Notes: a model not told the origin generated them from the sequence alone. A DNA stretch of 64,000 bases from an uncultured Eubacteriales bacterium (GCA_934552855.1 CAKTEU010000007.1:1-64000), one strand, 5' to 3'; numbered from the stretch's first letter, positions 32,305 to 42,431 are shown. Program-made: numbers and translations.

Positions 32305-33432
32305 TTATTCGTCGTCTTCGTCAATTTCATTGTCAATTATTTCTGCGTCACGGAAGGGGAGAACAACAATAAAATCGGTGTAATCGGCGGTGCTTTTTGC
32401 TCTGATTGTTCCGCCGTGAAGCTCAACAATCTGTTTTGAAATTGCAAGCCCCAGCCCGGAACCGCCGGTTGAGGACGTTCGGGAGGAGTCAAGGCGATAA
32501 AACTTTTCAAAAAGTCGGTCAAGGTTTTCCTTTGGAATTTCATCGCAGCGATTGCGGAATTTGACAACTACATATCCGTTTCTTTTCCTTGCGCCGATTA
32601 TGACCGGAGAGTTTTCATAGCTGTAATTGACGGCATTTTTAAGAAGATTGTCAAAAACTCTTGCAAGCTTGTCGGAATCGGCAAACATAACGATTTTTTC
32701 TTTGATATCAAGGCGGCAGGAAAGGTTTTTCTCTTTGAACATCGGATAAAATTCTTCTGTCATTTGCGAAAGCATCAGACCAAGGTCGATGCGGTTGTTT
32801 TGAAGGCTGATTTCGTTGAGATTAAAGCGTGTAATTTCAAAAAATTCGTTGATAAGCTGTTCGAGCCTATAGGCTTTTTCAAGGGCTATGCCCGTGTATT
32901 TTGCCTTTTGCGCCGTTGGAAGCTCCGGACATTCGTCAAGCAAAGTAAGATAACCGATTACACTTGTCAGCGGCGTTTTAAGGTCGTGGGCAAGATACAT
33001 AACAAGGTCGTTCTTTTTTGATTCCGCCTGGGCGGCAAGCTGCTTGGCTTTAAAAACGTCGTGCTTGATGTCTTTGAGAGTAATTTCAACGTCCGAAAAG
33101 TTTTTTGAAAACTTTTTGATTTGCATATCGTCCGTTGTAATTGCAGAAAGACTCAGCCAGGTTTTGTTGAAATTGACCAAGGTTGAAATCGAGTAGCCGA
33201 GACAACTTAAAAGGAAGAAGACAAGATAAACCGCCGCAACGATTATAAGACTGCATTCTTCCGGATAGTTTTCGCCGAAATTGCCGAAAATGCCGACAAT
33301 TAATTCTTTTCCGAGATTGTTGACAAAATCATACTGCCTTGAAGCAAGAAGGAGAAGAATATAAAAAAACAAAAGCAGCGCAAGGCAAAACAGGTTAAAG
33401 CGCAAAAAGTCCCTGACGATTTTTGTGCTCAT
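32305..33432 (-). CDS. Membrane sensor histidine kinase, VanS-like
   Basis: The 375-residue protein has two membrane segments (about 12-32 and 65-90) around a short outside loop, and a linker with a coiled coil. The dimerisation helix contains AHDLKTPLTSVIGYL (phospho-His), and the ATPase domain has LLKNAVNYSY (N box), FEKFYRLDSSRTS and GGSGLGLAI. It pairs with the response regulator just upstream. The start at 33432 follows GGTGAAAAA; an upstream in-frame TTG at 33555 would overlap the regulator and add 41 basic residues. The signal is unknown, and no van ligase genes are present. Confidence 0.87.
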   Translation of the reverse strand: MSTKIVRDFLRFNLFCLALLLFFYILLLLASRQYDFVNNLGKELIVGIFGNFGENYPEECSLIIVAAVYLVFFLLSCLGYSISTLVNFNKTWLSLSAITTDDMQIKKFSKNFSDVEITLKDIKHDVFKAKQLAAQAESKKNDLVMYLAHDLKTPLTSVIGYLTLLDECPELPTAQKAKYTGIALEKAYRLEQLINEFFEITRFNLNEISLQNNRIDLGLMLSQMTEEFYPMFKEKNLSCRLDIKEKIVMFADSDKLARVFDNLLKNAVNYSYENSPVIIGARKRNGYVVVKFRNRCDEIPKENLDRLFEKFYRLDSSRTSSTGGSGLGLAISKQIVELHGGTIRAKSTADYTDFIVVLPFRDAEIIDNEIDEDDE

Positions 33433-33511
33433 TTTTTCACCGGGCAAAAGGGCTTTACGCTTTTCTTTTTGTTTTTGTTTTTCAATTATTGCGTGAAAAA
33501 GGTTTTTGAAG

Positions 33512-34198
33512 TTATTTTTCGATTTTATATCCGACACCCCAAACTGTTTTAACAAATCTCGGATTGCGTGAAGGCTCGTGAAGCTTTTCGCGAATTCTTC
33601 TTATATGTACCATAACCGTGTTGTTGCTGTCAAGATATTTTTCTCCCCAGACTTTTTCAAAAATATCTTCGGTTGAAACAACCCGTCCGGCGTTTTCGCA
33701 AAGAAGGCGAAGTATGCCAAACTCGGTTGGTGTGAGCGGAATTTCTTCGTTGAAAAGAAAACACTTGTGCGATTCGTTGTTGATTTCAAGCCCTCTGATT
33801 TCAATTCGGTCTTTGCTCTCTGCTTCGGTGTTGTACTGCTTGTACCGCCTTAAATGTGCTTTGACCCTTGCAGTCAGTTCAAGCGGATTGAACGGCTTTG
33901 TAACATAATCGTCCGCACCGAGGGTAAGACCGGTGATTTTGTCAATATCCTGCGTTCTTGCGGTCAGCATGATTACGGGATACTTATATCCTCGTTCTCT
34001 GATTGCCGAACAGATTGAAAATCCGTCAACGTCCGGAAGCATGAGGTCAAGGATTGCAAGGTCAAATTCGTTTTTTTGAACCTTGTTCAATGCGTCTTTG
34101 CCGTTAAAGCATTTTACTGTTTGGTATCCCTCGTTTTTAAGATAGACCTCAATAAGATCGGCGATAGCCTGTTCATCGTCAACTATGAGTATTTTCAT
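33512..34198 (-). CDS. OmpR-family response regulator, VanR-like
   Basis: The 228-residue protein has a receiver domain with the acidic pair (IVDDEQ), the phospho-acceptor Asp in LAILDLMLPDVDGF and Lys in VTKPF. A C-terminal winged helix (about 130-226) carries LTPTEFGILRLLCENAGRVV and VHIRRIREKL. It regulates transcription when phosphorylated by the kinase encoded next. Sequence features place it near the VanR group common in clostridia; targets may be envelope genes. An 80-base gap separates it from the kinase if the kinase starts at 33432. Confidence 0.93.
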   Translation of the reverse strand: MKILIVDDEQAIADLIEVYLKNEGYQTVKCFNGKDALNKVQKNEFDLAILDLMLPDVDGFSICSAIRERGYKYPVIMLTARTQDIDKITGLTLGADDYVTKPFNPLELTARVKAHLRRYKQYNTEAESKDRIEIRGLEINNESHKCFLFNEEIPLTPTEFGILRLLCENAGRVVSTEDIFEKVWGEKYLDSNNTVMVHIRRIREKLHEPSRNPRFVKTVWGVGYKIEK

Positions 34199-34442
34199 TT
34201 TTACACTCTCCTGAGTTTTTTCATTTAATCAGTATCTATAAGTATATCACAAAAAGCGGCATTTTGTTTCTTACAATATTCTTAAATTTGTAAAAAAACG
34301 GTCAAAAATTTAAGATTCTCGCTTTGCGAGAGAAAATTTCACTTTGAGGGCTGTATTTTTTTGCCTCGCAATGGTAGAATTGGGGCAGAAAATAAAAATG
34401 CATTTGACTTTTTCAGATTTTTTGATAAAGGAGCGATGACAA

Positions 34443-35690
34443 TTGGAAAAGAAAACCATCGGTTCGTTTATTGCTGTTTTAAGAAAATCGCAAGGCATGA
34501 CTCAGCGTGAACTTGCCGAAAAACTCTGCGTTTCCGATAAGGCCGTTTCACGCTGGGAACGAGACGAAACTGCGCCGGATTTAACGCTCATTCCGGTTAT
34601 TGCGGATATTTTCGGCGTAACGTGCGATGAAATTCTTCGGGGCGAAAAAATTCAAAACGCAGGCGGCAATATAAATTCGGAAGCCGCACCGAAAAAAAGC
34701 AGCGAAAAACAGCTTAAACATCTTATAAATATGAATCTTGCAAAATTTAAAAAGCAGTTGTGGATTGTTCTCGGCATAACGACTGCGGGCGCAGTTCTTT
34801 GCTTGACGCTTTATCTTGCCGGGTATGCAACTTTCGGTCTTGGTGCGGGAATTGTTTTTGCGATTGCGGCGGCGGTTTGTCTCGGAGTTTTTTCTTCGGG
34901 CGCAGCGCTGTTTTCGGTTGAGAGTGACGAACTTGACGAAGAAAGCGTGTTGTTTTACAAACGGGCAATTTATAAAAAGACTTTCCGCTGTGCTTTGGTT
35001 ATCACCGCAAGCGTTTTTTTTGATTTGGGACTTTGTTTTACCGGCTGGTATGCAAACGATTTGATGCTTCCGGTTTTTGCGGCGGTTTATTTTTTAATTC
35101 ATCTTATTGCGTCTGCGGTTTTTAACAAAAGCTATTGCGAAAAATTTGGGCTTTCAAAAGCAAAAAGCTACAATGCTGCGTTAAGGCTCAAGACGGTTAT
35201 TGCAGCTGTCCTTGTTGCGGCCGTGCTCGGCGGTTCGGTCGCTTTGGTATACAGCCTTCCTTACAGTTGCTTTGAACAGCCGAAAACCTTTGACAGCATT
35301 GAAGATTTTCAAAAATTCATGAGAGATTACGGCTATGAGGACATACTTTGGATCTCTGAAGACGGCGACGACAGAAACGTTCCGGCGGGTTACAGCAACA
35401 GGTATTATCTGACGGATGACCCGGACGAATTTAATTGTGTAAGAGAAAAGGTGAATGGCGGTTTAGCTTACGCAGGTGATACCGAAGAAGAATTTTGGTA
35501 CTACGAAAATAATAACGTTCAATCTGTTGACAGTCTCAGTCTTATGGAAATACCGATAAAGTGTTATACCTATGACAGCGGCGCAAAAAAAGACGCAGCT
35601 TGCACGACTGCGATTATGATTGCAATTGCTCTTTTTGTTCTTGATGTTGTGTTGAGCTTTGTTGTTTATTTTAAAAAGAAAGCGAAATAA
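34443..35690 (+). CDS. XRE-family HTH protein with C-terminal membrane domain
   Basis: The 415-residue protein has an N-terminal helix-turn-helix (MTQRELAEKLCVSDKAVSRW, then GVTCDEIL), a linker, then five or six membrane segments with an extracytoplasmic loop of about 85 residues (about 280-365) before the last helix. It starts at a TTG after AAAGGAGCG. The architecture suggests a membrane-tethered regulator that controls transcription in response to an outside or membrane signal. It is divergent from the VanRS-like pair. Targets and signal are unknown. Confidence 0.83.
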   Translation: MEKKTIGSFIAVLRKSQGMTQRELAEKLCVSDKAVSRWERDETAPDLTLIPVIADIFGVTCDEILRGEKIQNAGGNINSEAAPKKSSEKQLKHLINMNLAKFKKQLWIVLGITTAGAVLCLTLYLAGYATFGLGAGIVFAIAAAVCLGVFSSGAALFSVESDELDEESVLFYKRAIYKKTFRCALVITASVFFDLGLCFTGWYANDLMLPVFAAVYFLIHLIASAVFNKSYCEKFGLSKAKSYNAALRLKTVIAAVLVAAVLGGSVALVYSLPYSCFEQPKTFDSIEDFQKFMRDYGYEDILWISEDGDDRNVPAGYSNRYYLTDDPDEFNCVREKVNGGLAYAGDTEEEFWYYENNNVQSVDSLSLMEIPIKCYTYDSGAKKDAACTTAIMIAIALFVLDVVLSFVVYFKKKAK

Positions 35691-35698
35691 AAAAACAA

Positions 35699-35740
35699 CC
35701 CCTGCGGCAACCGTCAAAGCTGTGCCGCAGGGGATTTTTT
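35699..35740. terminator. Bidirectional terminator
   Basis: CCCCTGCGGCA pairs with TGCCGCAGGGG; T runs follow on both strands. It is shared by the XRE-membrane gene and the convergent Big_2 gene, and overlaps the latter's stop. Confidence 0.88.
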
Positions 35741-37197
35741 CAGTCTCCGTAATAAAGAAAACGTTCATTTTTGGGAATTGATTCGCCGTAAGGGGTATAG
35801 CTATATCCGTTTTGAGTGACTTTAATGAGATAATCTTCGTTGTCAAATGTTGCAACAACGATAAAAATGCGTTCCCATGTCATTTTCAGCTTTAAATCCC
35901 TTGTGCTTCTGTAAGTGCATTGACATATTTTGTTTTTTGGAACACTCCACTCAAAGCCGCTTGTGTTTCCGTGTCCCGGATAATATGAAATCAAATCATA
36001 GTTTTCGTGTTTTTTGTCAATAAACAGTTCGGCAGATGAAGAAAAAGTCATATCCTTTTCTTTGTCGGAAAAATTTGAAACTCGAAGAGACGGCCAATAC
36101 GTACTGCTGCCGCTCATGTTTTCAAATTCGATTTCAATTCCCTCAAGCGGATGAATATAAACCTCAACTTCGCACGTCGCTTTTTTGTCTCCGCATTTTG
36201 CCGTTATAGTTGCCGTGCCTTCGTCAATTGCGGTAACATTTCCGTTTTTGTCAACTTTCGCAACTGAGCTGTCACTCGATGACCAAACAACTTTTCTTGA
36301 AGTATCCGAGGGAACAACCGTTGCATTAAGCTTGGTGTGGTTAAAGTTTTTCTTTCGGTCGCCGCTGTAAAGTGTAACAAACGGTTTTGAAAGAAAAATT
36401 GTTTGAATCGGCTTCGGCTTGTTTACTGTAACATTAATAACAACTTTTTCGGTTTTGGCTTCGTTTGAAAGTGTAATTTTGGTCTTTCCGGATTTCAAGC
36501 TTGTTATGAACAGATAAATATTGTTTTTGTTCCAGCCGGTTCCCCATTTGCATGAAATGATTTCCGGATTTTCAACCTTGAAATAAATGAGGTCGTTTCC
36601 GGTATATGTGACGGTAAGTGTTTTTTCGTCTTTAATTTTAATGTTCTTTTCTTTAACGCTGAATTTTCCCGGCTTTGTGACGGTGATTTTGCAGGTATAG
36701 CTTTTTGAACCGAGAAAGGCGGTGATTTTTGCTGTTCCTTTTGAAATGCCTTTAACAACGCCTTTTTGGTTAACTGCCGCAATTTTTGTGTTGTCTGAAG
36801 ACCATTTTGCATTTCTTGTTGTTCCGTTCAGTTTAAGCGCGAGCGTTTTGCCGACTATGACATAATCGTTTTTTGCAGAAAGAAAAGGTTTTTCAACGGT
36901 GACCATGCATTTAAAAACTTTCTTTCCAAGCGTTGCGGTTATCTCTGTCGTTCCTTTTGAAACGCCCGAAACAATGCCATTTTTGCTCACAAGGGCAATC
37001 TTTTTGTTTGAAGACTTCCAAACGGGAGATTTTTTTGTTCCCAAAAGCTTCAGCTGATACGTTTGACCGACAGAAATGGCAACGCCGGTTTTGTTGAGCC
37101 TGATTTCATGAGCCGCACCGATGGCAAAAGAAAACAGCGTAAAAGAAAGTATAAATGTAAGCACCGCCGAAAGAAATTTTTTACAAAGTGATTTCAT
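35740..37197 (-). CDS. Secreted protein with Big_2 domains
   Basis: The 485-residue protein has a signal peptide (FLSAVLTFILSFTLFSFAIG), two Big_2 domains in tandem (about 30-190, WKSSNKKIALVSKNGIVSGV), a divergent Ig-like domain, another Big_2 (about 268-350, VVWSSSDSSVAKVDKNGNVT), and a C-terminal beta-rich domain of about 130 residues that I do not recognise. It has no cell-wall anchor motif. It is the second gene of a two-gene unit, 35 bases after the transglutaminase-like gene. An adhesive or structural surface role is inference from the domains. Confidence 0.82.
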   Translation of the reverse strand: MKSLCKKFLSAVLTFILSFTLFSFAIGAAHEIRLNKTGVAISVGQTYQLKLLGTKKSPVWKSSNKKIALVSKNGIVSGVSKGTTEITATLGKKVFKCMVTVEKPFLSAKNDYVIVGKTLALKLNGTTRNAKWSSDNTKIAAVNQKGVVKGISKGTAKITAFLGSKSYTCKITVTKPGKFSVKEKNIKIKDEKTLTVTYTGNDLIYFKVENPEIISCKWGTGWNKNNIYLFITSLKSGKTKITLSNEAKTEKVVINVTVNKPKPIQTIFLSKPFVTLYSGDRKKNFNHTKLNATVVPSDTSRKVVWSSSDSSVAKVDKNGNVTAIDEGTATITAKCGDKKATCEVEVYIHPLEGIEIEFENMSGSSTYWPSLRVSNFSDKEKDMTFSSSAELFIDKKHENYDLISYYPGHGNTSGFEWSVPKNKICQCTYRSTRDLKLKMTWERIFIVVATFDNEDYLIKVTQNGYSYTPYGESIPKNERFLYYGD

Positions 37198-37232
37198 TTT
37201 TCTTCACATTCCCGATAAAAACTGTTTTTGCG

Positions 37233-39332
37233 TCAAATTCCGAGATACTTTTTATTTTTGATGTATCCGCTCGTTTCGCTGTAAGGCGTAAGGAAATAAT
37301 GCCAGTTTCCGTCGCAGTCATAATTTCCGGTTTCCATAAGATAAACACGGCCGTTGATGTTGACCTCGCACCAAAAATGCTGCCAGATACGGCCCGTTGA
37401 GCGGCTTCCTCTGTAGCCTTGAATAAGATAAGCGTCATAGCCGAGATATGCCATCATTTCCGCCATTGCTCCGTTATATTGAACGCATTGACCGAGCTTA
37501 TAGGTGAAAACCGCATCGGCATAACCTTTGCCGCAAATTTTGTTCCAGTTGTTTCCCGTTGCGTAGATTACGTTTTTATTGATCCAATTGAGCGTGTAGC
37601 GAAGCTTTTCTTCACGTGACATATTCTTTTTAAAATGCTTATCGGCAAATTTTTTGAGCACCTGCATATCACGCTTTGAAATTGTGTATGTGTAATAGGT
37701 TGTTTTTACGCCCTGGGTGTTATAGACTTTTATGCTGTCTCTTTTTTTAAGCTGTGCGCCGGCAAGAATTGTTGAAGGCGTGTCGCTGCGGCAATACGAG
37801 CCGTCAAGGCTGTAATAGGTTTTGTTCCCGATTTTTTTATAGGCACGAACGGTGTAATAGTAATTATACTTAACCGAAATTGTTTTGTCGGTGAAAGTGC
37901 AAAGGTTATTTTTGTTGAGCACCGCAACTTTTTTTGCGCCGGAAAGGCTCGTCTTTTTAACCGTTCGGCGATAGATTATGTAACCGTCGGCCTTTGCGTT
38001 TTTTGTCCACTTGAGTTTGATTGAGTTTTTATAAAGTACGCCCGTGACCTTCGGCTGAAAAAGGGGAGTTGTGACAGAGACGGTGACGGCCGTTCCGCTG
38101 TAATTTTTGCCGTTTGCCGAAACAACGGGAACAATTCTGTATGTATATTTTGTAAGCTGAGAAGTGTTTTTGTCGGTGAAGCTTCCGTATGAACCGCCGG
38201 AACATTTTCCGATATAGACATACTTTTTCTGCTTTGCATCGTAACGATAGACGTTGAACTGTTTGATTGGGCAAAAGTAATATTTTTCAAAGCCCCAAAA
38301 AAGCGAAACGGTTGCGTCGGCATTGGCTTCGATTGTTGGGGAGTCCACCGGCGGAACGATGATTTTGAAAGTGAACGTTTTTGTTCCCGTGTAATGTTCT
38401 CCGATAAAAGTGAGTGTTGCCGTTGCCGCTCCGGGATAGGTGTTGTTTGAATAGGTCACCTCAAAATCTTCGTCTTCATAAAGATAGTTATCATTATACC
38501 TGACTTCAAAATAGAGTCTGTGGTCATAGCCGTCATATTCAAAAACGGTTTCGTCAACGTTTATCGAAATTTTTTCGGCAGGGACTTTTGTGATTGAAAA
38601 AGCTTTTTCTGCCGAACCGACATATTCGCCGAGACCCGTTACGGTGACATATGCCGTGCCGACATCAAGGTTATTGCGGTATGAGACCGTGTAATCCACG
38701 TCTTCAATAAGTGTTCTTCCGTCAACGCTGACGGTTACGGAAGGCTCGATATCTTCAGAGGTATAGATAAAGCTGTTTGCGGAAAGTTTAATGCTGTCCG
38801 CTGTTATGGCGGAATAATATTTGATTTTAAAGCCGTTTTTCTTTGCATAGGCTTCGGCATAACTGCCTTTTACGCAGCCGATTGTGAAGTTTTCGATTTT
38901 TTTAACTTCGGGTTCGGTTCGGTCGTCTTCGTCGTCCCAATACATCTCTTCGCCCTGATAGTAGCCGACATTTTCAATTTCGGTAACGGTTGACGGAATG
39001 AAAAGCTCTTTGACGCTGTTATATACAAACGGTTCTGTTTTTATTGAAGTAACGGTGAATGCCGTGCAGTCTTCGTCCCAATTTTCAAAAAGATAAACCG
39101 TTTGAGGAACAAAGGCTTTTTCGGTTGTGTCATAGTCATCAATGCGAGTTATCATTGCCTTTTTTTCAAAGCGGTCAGCAACCCATTCAAAACAAAATTC
39201 GGTGTTGTTTGTTTCATAGGAATCGTAATAAACCGTTTCGCTGTCCCACGCACCGAAAGCCGAAACGCACAAAACCGCTGCGGCAAAAACGGCAAAAAAC
39301 AGAGTAAAAATCGATTTTTGGATTTTTTTCAT
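37233..39332 (-). CDS. Secreted multidomain protein with C-terminal transglutaminase-like domain
   Basis: The 699-residue protein has a signal peptide ending VSAFGA, a leucine-rich-repeat remnant (GCVKGSYAEAYAKKNGFKIK), two MBG/Ig-like domains (about 195-345), two Fn3-like domains (about 350-520), and a transglutaminase-like domain (about 545-699). Its catalytic Cys lies in LGQCVQYNGAMAEMMAYLGY, His in WQHFWCEV and Asp in GNYDCDGNW, so the triad appears intact. It may cut or cross-link peptides at the surface. It is followed by the Big_2 gene on the same strand. Confidence 0.84.
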   Translation of the reverse strand: MKKIQKSIFTLFFAVFAAAVLCVSAFGAWDSETVYYDSYETNNTEFCFEWVADRFEKKAMITRIDDYDTTEKAFVPQTVYLFENWDEDCTAFTVTSIKTEPFVYNSVKELFIPSTVTEIENVGYYQGEEMYWDDEDDRTEPEVKKIENFTIGCVKGSYAEAYAKKNGFKIKYYSAITADSIKLSANSFIYTSEDIEPSVTVSVDGRTLIEDVDYTVSYRNNLDVGTAYVTVTGLGEYVGSAEKAFSITKVPAEKISINVDETVFEYDGYDHRLYFEVRYNDNYLYEDEDFEVTYSNNTYPGAATATLTFIGEHYTGTKTFTFKIIVPPVDSPTIEANADATVSLFWGFEKYYFCPIKQFNVYRYDAKQKKYVYIGKCSGGSYGSFTDKNTSQLTKYTYRIVPVVSANGKNYSGTAVTVSVTTPLFQPKVTGVLYKNSIKLKWTKNAKADGYIIYRRTVKKTSLSGAKKVAVLNKNNLCTFTDKTISVKYNYYYTVRAYKKIGNKTYYSLDGSYCRSDTPSTILAGAQLKKRDSIKVYNTQGVKTTYYTYTISKRDMQVLKKFADKHFKKNMSREEKLRYTLNWINKNVIYATGNNWNKICGKGYADAVFTYKLGQCVQYNGAMAEMMAYLGYDAYLIQGYRGSRSTGRIWQHFWCEVNINGRVYLMETGNYDCDGNWHYFLTPYSETSGYIKNKKYLGI

Positions 39333-39499
39333 AGTGCTTTTCCTTTCGTTTTAAAAGTCTGTAAATTTAATTATAACACGGAATTTCTGAATTGGCAACG
39401 GGAAATTACAAAAAGGGACGCAAAAAAAAGAATTTATTGGTTTTTTTTAATGAAAAACAATATTTCGCCTTTTCATACGCAAAATATTCAAAGAAAGGC

Positions 39500-39638
39500 T
39501 TTACTTTTTTTTATCTTCATGTTATAATCTTTCAGCGTTATGCCTGCTTCCCGGTTTTCGGACAAAGCCCAAAAGGGCGTTTCACCGACCGTTTACTGAG
39601 GGTACGGCAAAGCAAATATTTTTTATGAGGTGAAAACC
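39500..39638 (+). promoter_or_regulatory. rpsO promoter and leader
   Basis: TTTACT (39500-39505) and TATAAT (39523-39528) are 17 bases apart. The leader of about 100 bases contains short stems (GCCC/GGGC at 39567-39578) and GC-rich arms around them, and may contain an S15 autoregulatory site. No more specific fold can be assigned. Bases 39333-39499 show nothing else. Confidence 0.55.
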
Positions 39639-39905
39639 ATGATTTCAAAAGAAGAAAAAACCAAGATCATCGAAGAATACGCAACTCATGAGGGCGACAC
39701 CGGTTCACCGGAAGTTCAGATTGCTGTTCTCACAAGCAGAATCAACACTCTCACAGAGCACCTTAAAACCAACAAGAAGGATCACCATTCACGCCGCGGC
39801 CTTCTTAAAATGGTTGGTCACAGAAGAAACCTTCTTGCATACCTTCAGAAAAAGGATATTGAAAGATATCGTTCAATCGTTGCAAGACTCGGTCTTCGTA
39901 AATAA
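39639..39905 (+). CDS. rpsO: Ribosomal protein S15
   Basis: The 88-residue protein has the usual S15 length and core: [39 protein letters not shown] and [13 protein letters not shown]. It binds the central 16S rRNA domain in small-subunit assembly. The ATG at 39639 follows GAGGTGA; an in-frame GTG at 39630 belongs to the ribosome site. rpsO precedes pnp as in most Firmicutes. Confidence 0.98.
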   Translation: MISKEEKTKIIEEYATHEGDTGSPEVQIAVLTSRINTLTEHLKTNKKDHHSRRGLLKMVGHRRNLLAYLQKKDIERYRSIVARLGLRK

Positions 39906-39916
39906 TTGCGTCATTT

Positions 39917-39976
39917 CGGCAGGCACGGTGAAAGCCGCGCCTGCCGTTTGAACAGTTTCGGCAGAGTTTGCCGAAA
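39917..39976 (+). promoter_or_regulatory. rpsO-pnp intergenic hairpins
   Basis: CGGCAGGC pairs with GCCTGCCG (39917-39946), then TTTCGGCA pairs with TGCCGAAA (39956-39976). In many bacteria this region is cut by RNase III and used for pnp autoregulation. No T tail follows the first stem, and a weak one (AATT) follows the second, so read-through into pnp is likely. Confidence 0.5.
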
Positions 39977-40122
39977 ATTACAGGCACACTGATTTTGTAA
40001 AAGTTCGTGAGTGTTTTCGGATTAGCACTAAATTGAACGTCCGTTTTTTGAAAAAGGGCGCTGAATTTATTGCTAAAGCCGTGCCTCACGAGAAAGAATA
40101 TTATATAAAGTGAGGTTAAATT

Positions 40123-42315
40123 ATGTTCCCTGATTTCAGAAAGTTTGAAACCACTCTTGCAGGAAGCCCCCTTGTTGTTGAAACCGGAAAAATGGCCGGT
40201 CTTGCAGGCGGCTCATGCCTTATCCGTTACGGCGAAACAGAAATTCTTTGCACCGCAACCATGTCCGCAAAACCCAGAGAAGGCGTTGACTTTTTCCCGC
40301 TTTCCGTTGATTTTGAAGAAAAACTTTACTCTGTCGGAAGAATCCCCGGCTCTTTCCAAAGAAGAGAAGGCAGAGCAAGCGAAAAGGCAACCCTTTGCTC
40401 AAGAGTTATCGACCGCCCGATTCGTCCGCTTTTCCCGAAGGACATGAGAAACGATGTTGGCGTTGTTGCAACTGTTATGTCGGTTGACCCCGACTGCCTT
40501 CCGGAAATCACCGCAATGATCGGTGTTTCGGTTGCAATTTCAATCTCGGAAATTCCGTGGGACGGACCTATCAGCGGCGTTTCAGTCGGCCTTGTTGACG
40601 GAAAGTTTGTAATTAACCCGACCGAAGCCGAAAGAGAAAAGTCGGAAATGGCCGTTACCGTTGCTTCAACTTCGGATCTTGTTGCAATGATTGAAGCCGG
40701 TGCAAAGGAAGTTGACAACGAAACCATGTTTGACGGCATTATGTATGCCCACAAAGTCAATCAGGAAGTTGTTGAATTTATCAAGATGATTCAAAAGGAA
40801 GTCGGAAAAGAAAAGATTCCGTTTGAATCACAGGAAGTTCCGCACGATATGTTTGAGGCCGTTAAGGACTTTGCAATCGACGACGTTAAGGCTGCCCTTG
40901 ACACCGACGACAAGAGAGTTCGTGACGAAAGACTCAAACCCGTATACGAAAAAGTTCACGAAAAGTTTGACGAAGTATATCCCGAACAGGCTGAAAAAAT
41001 TGACGAATGTCTTTATAAGCTTCAAAAGTTTGTTGTTCGCCGCTGGCTTCTTGATGAAGGCAAGCGTGTTGACGGCAGAGGAATCAACGATATGCGTCCG
41101 CTCGATGCCGAAATTGACCTTCTTTCTCGTGTTCATGGTTCGGGTATGTTCACAAGAGGTCAGACTCAGGTTCTCACCGTAACCACCCTCGGAACAATGA
41201 GCGACGCTCAGCTTCTTGACGGACTTGACAACGAAACCACAAAGAGATATATCCATCATTATAACTTCCCGTCATATTCGGTTGGCGAAACAAGACCTTC
41301 AAGAGGTCCCGGAAGACGTGAAATCGGCCACGGCGCACTTGCAGAAAGGGCTCTTCTTCCCGTAATCCCCTCGGTTGAAGAATTCCCGTATACAATCCGC
41401 CTTGTTTCCGAAGTTCTTTCTTCAAACGGTTCAACCTCGCAGGCTTCCGTTTGCGGTTCAACCCTTTCGCTCATGGCTGCCGGCGTACCCATCAAAGCTC
41501 CCGTTGCCGGTATCTCCTGCGGTCTTATCACCGAGGGTGAACGCTTCATGACAATGGTTGACATTCAGGGTCTTGAAGACTTCTTCGGCGATATGGACTT
41601 CAAAGTTGCCGGTACCAAAAAAGGTATCACAGCAATTCAGATGGACCTTAAAATTCACGGTCTTACCCCGGCAATCATTAAGGAAGCCCTTGAAAAGACC
41701 TATGACGCACGCTGCAAGATTCTTGACGAAGTTATTCTTCCCTGCATTGCAGAGCCGAGAAAAGAACTTTCAAAGTACGCTCCGAAGATGCTCATGACGA
41801 AGATTGATCCGGACAAGATCGGCGACGTTATCGGCAAGCAGGGCAAGGTTATTCAGAAAATCTGCGCCGAATGTGACTGCAAGGTTGACGTTGAAGAAGA
41901 CGGTTCAATCTATGTTTCCGCTCTTGACCTTGACAATGCAAAGCGTGCACTCACAATCATTGAAACAATTGCAAACGACCCCGAAGTCGGTGCAATTTTC
42001 CGCGGCGTTGTTACAAGACTTATGAGCTTTGGCGCATTTGTTGAAATTGCTCCGGGCAAAGAAGGCCTTGTTCACATCAGCAAGCTTGACGTTAAGCGTG
42101 TTGAAAAGGTTGAAGACTGCGTTGCAGTCGGCGATGAAGTAATCGTTAAGGTTATTGAAATTGACGACCAGGGAAGAATCAATCTTTCACGCCGTGACGC
42201 TCTCATTGAAATTGAGGGACTTACTCCCGAAGATGACGGCGAACAGCAGGAAAGAAGACCTTCAAGAGGTCACGGTTCTCGCAGAAACGGCGGAGACAGA
42301 AGAGACCGCAGATAA
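40123..42315 (+). CDS. pnp: Polyribonucleotide nucleotidyltransferase (PNPase)
   Basis: The 730-residue protein has the full PNPase layout: RNase PH domain 1 (about 10-145), an all-helical domain, RNase PH domain 2 with SDAQLLDGLDNETTKRYIHH and GRREIGHGALAERALLPV, a KH domain (KIGDVIGKQGKVIQKI), and an S1 domain (GVVTRLMSFGAFVEIAPGKE). The tail is basic (RRPSRGHGSRRNGGDRRDRR). It degrades RNA phosphorolytically from the 3' end as part of the degradosome. GAGGTTAAATT precedes the ATG. Confidence 0.97.
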   Translation: MFPDFRKFETTLAGSPLVVETGKMAGLAGGSCLIRYGETEILCTATMSAKPREGVDFFPLSVDFEEKLYSVGRIPGSFQRREGRASEKATLCSRVIDRPIRPLFPKDMRNDVGVVATVMSVDPDCLPEITAMIGVSVAISISEIPWDGPISGVSVGLVDGKFVINPTEAEREKSEMAVTVASTSDLVAMIEAGAKEVDNETMFDGIMYAHKVNQEVVEFIKMIQKEVGKEKIPFESQEVPHDMFEAVKDFAIDDVKAALDTDDKRVRDERLKPVYEKVHEKFDEVYPEQAEKIDECLYKLQKFVVRRWLLDEGKRVDGRGINDMRPLDAEIDLLSRVHGSGMFTRGQTQVLTVTTLGTMSDAQLLDGLDNETTKRYIHHYNFPSYSVGETRPSRGPGRREIGHGALAERALLPVIPSVEEFPYTIRLVSEVLSSNGSTSQASVCGSTLSLMAAGVPIKAPVAGISCGLITEGERFMTMVDIQGLEDFFGDMDFKVAGTKKGITAIQMDLKIHGLTPAIIKEALEKTYDARCKILDEVILPCIAEPRKELSKYAPKMLMTKIDPDKIGDVIGKQGKVIQKICAECDCKVDVEEDGSIYVSALDLDNAKRALTIIETIANDPEVGAIFRGVVTRLMSFGAFVEIAPGKEGLVHISKLDVKRVEKVEDCVAVGDEVIVKVIEIDDQGRINLSRRDALIEIEGLTPEDDGEQQERRPSRGHGSRRNGGDRRDRR

Positions 42316-42342
42316 AAACTGACTCAATATAAACGAATATAA

Positions 42343-42387
42343 GGGGGTTGTTGCATGGGTGTTTGCCCGTTGCAGCAGCCCCGTTTT
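42343..42387 (+). terminator. Terminator of rpsO-pnp
   Basis: GGGGTTGTTGCA with GGG pairs with CCC and TGCAGCAGCCCC (internal mismatches), then GTTTTG. Confidence 0.7.
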
Positions 42388-42431
42388 GCAAATATGACGG
42401 TTTGTCTAAGTGTCGGCTAAACATCACACGT

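Noticed and set aside
32305..34198. Vancomycin resistance operon
   Set aside because: Only VanR/VanS-like regulators are present; no vanH, ligase, vanX or vanY genes flank them, and such pairs are common general regulators in clostridia.
40326..41564. Minus-strand frames within pnp
   Set aside because: Shadow frames of a highly biased gene; no ribosome sites, composition untypical.
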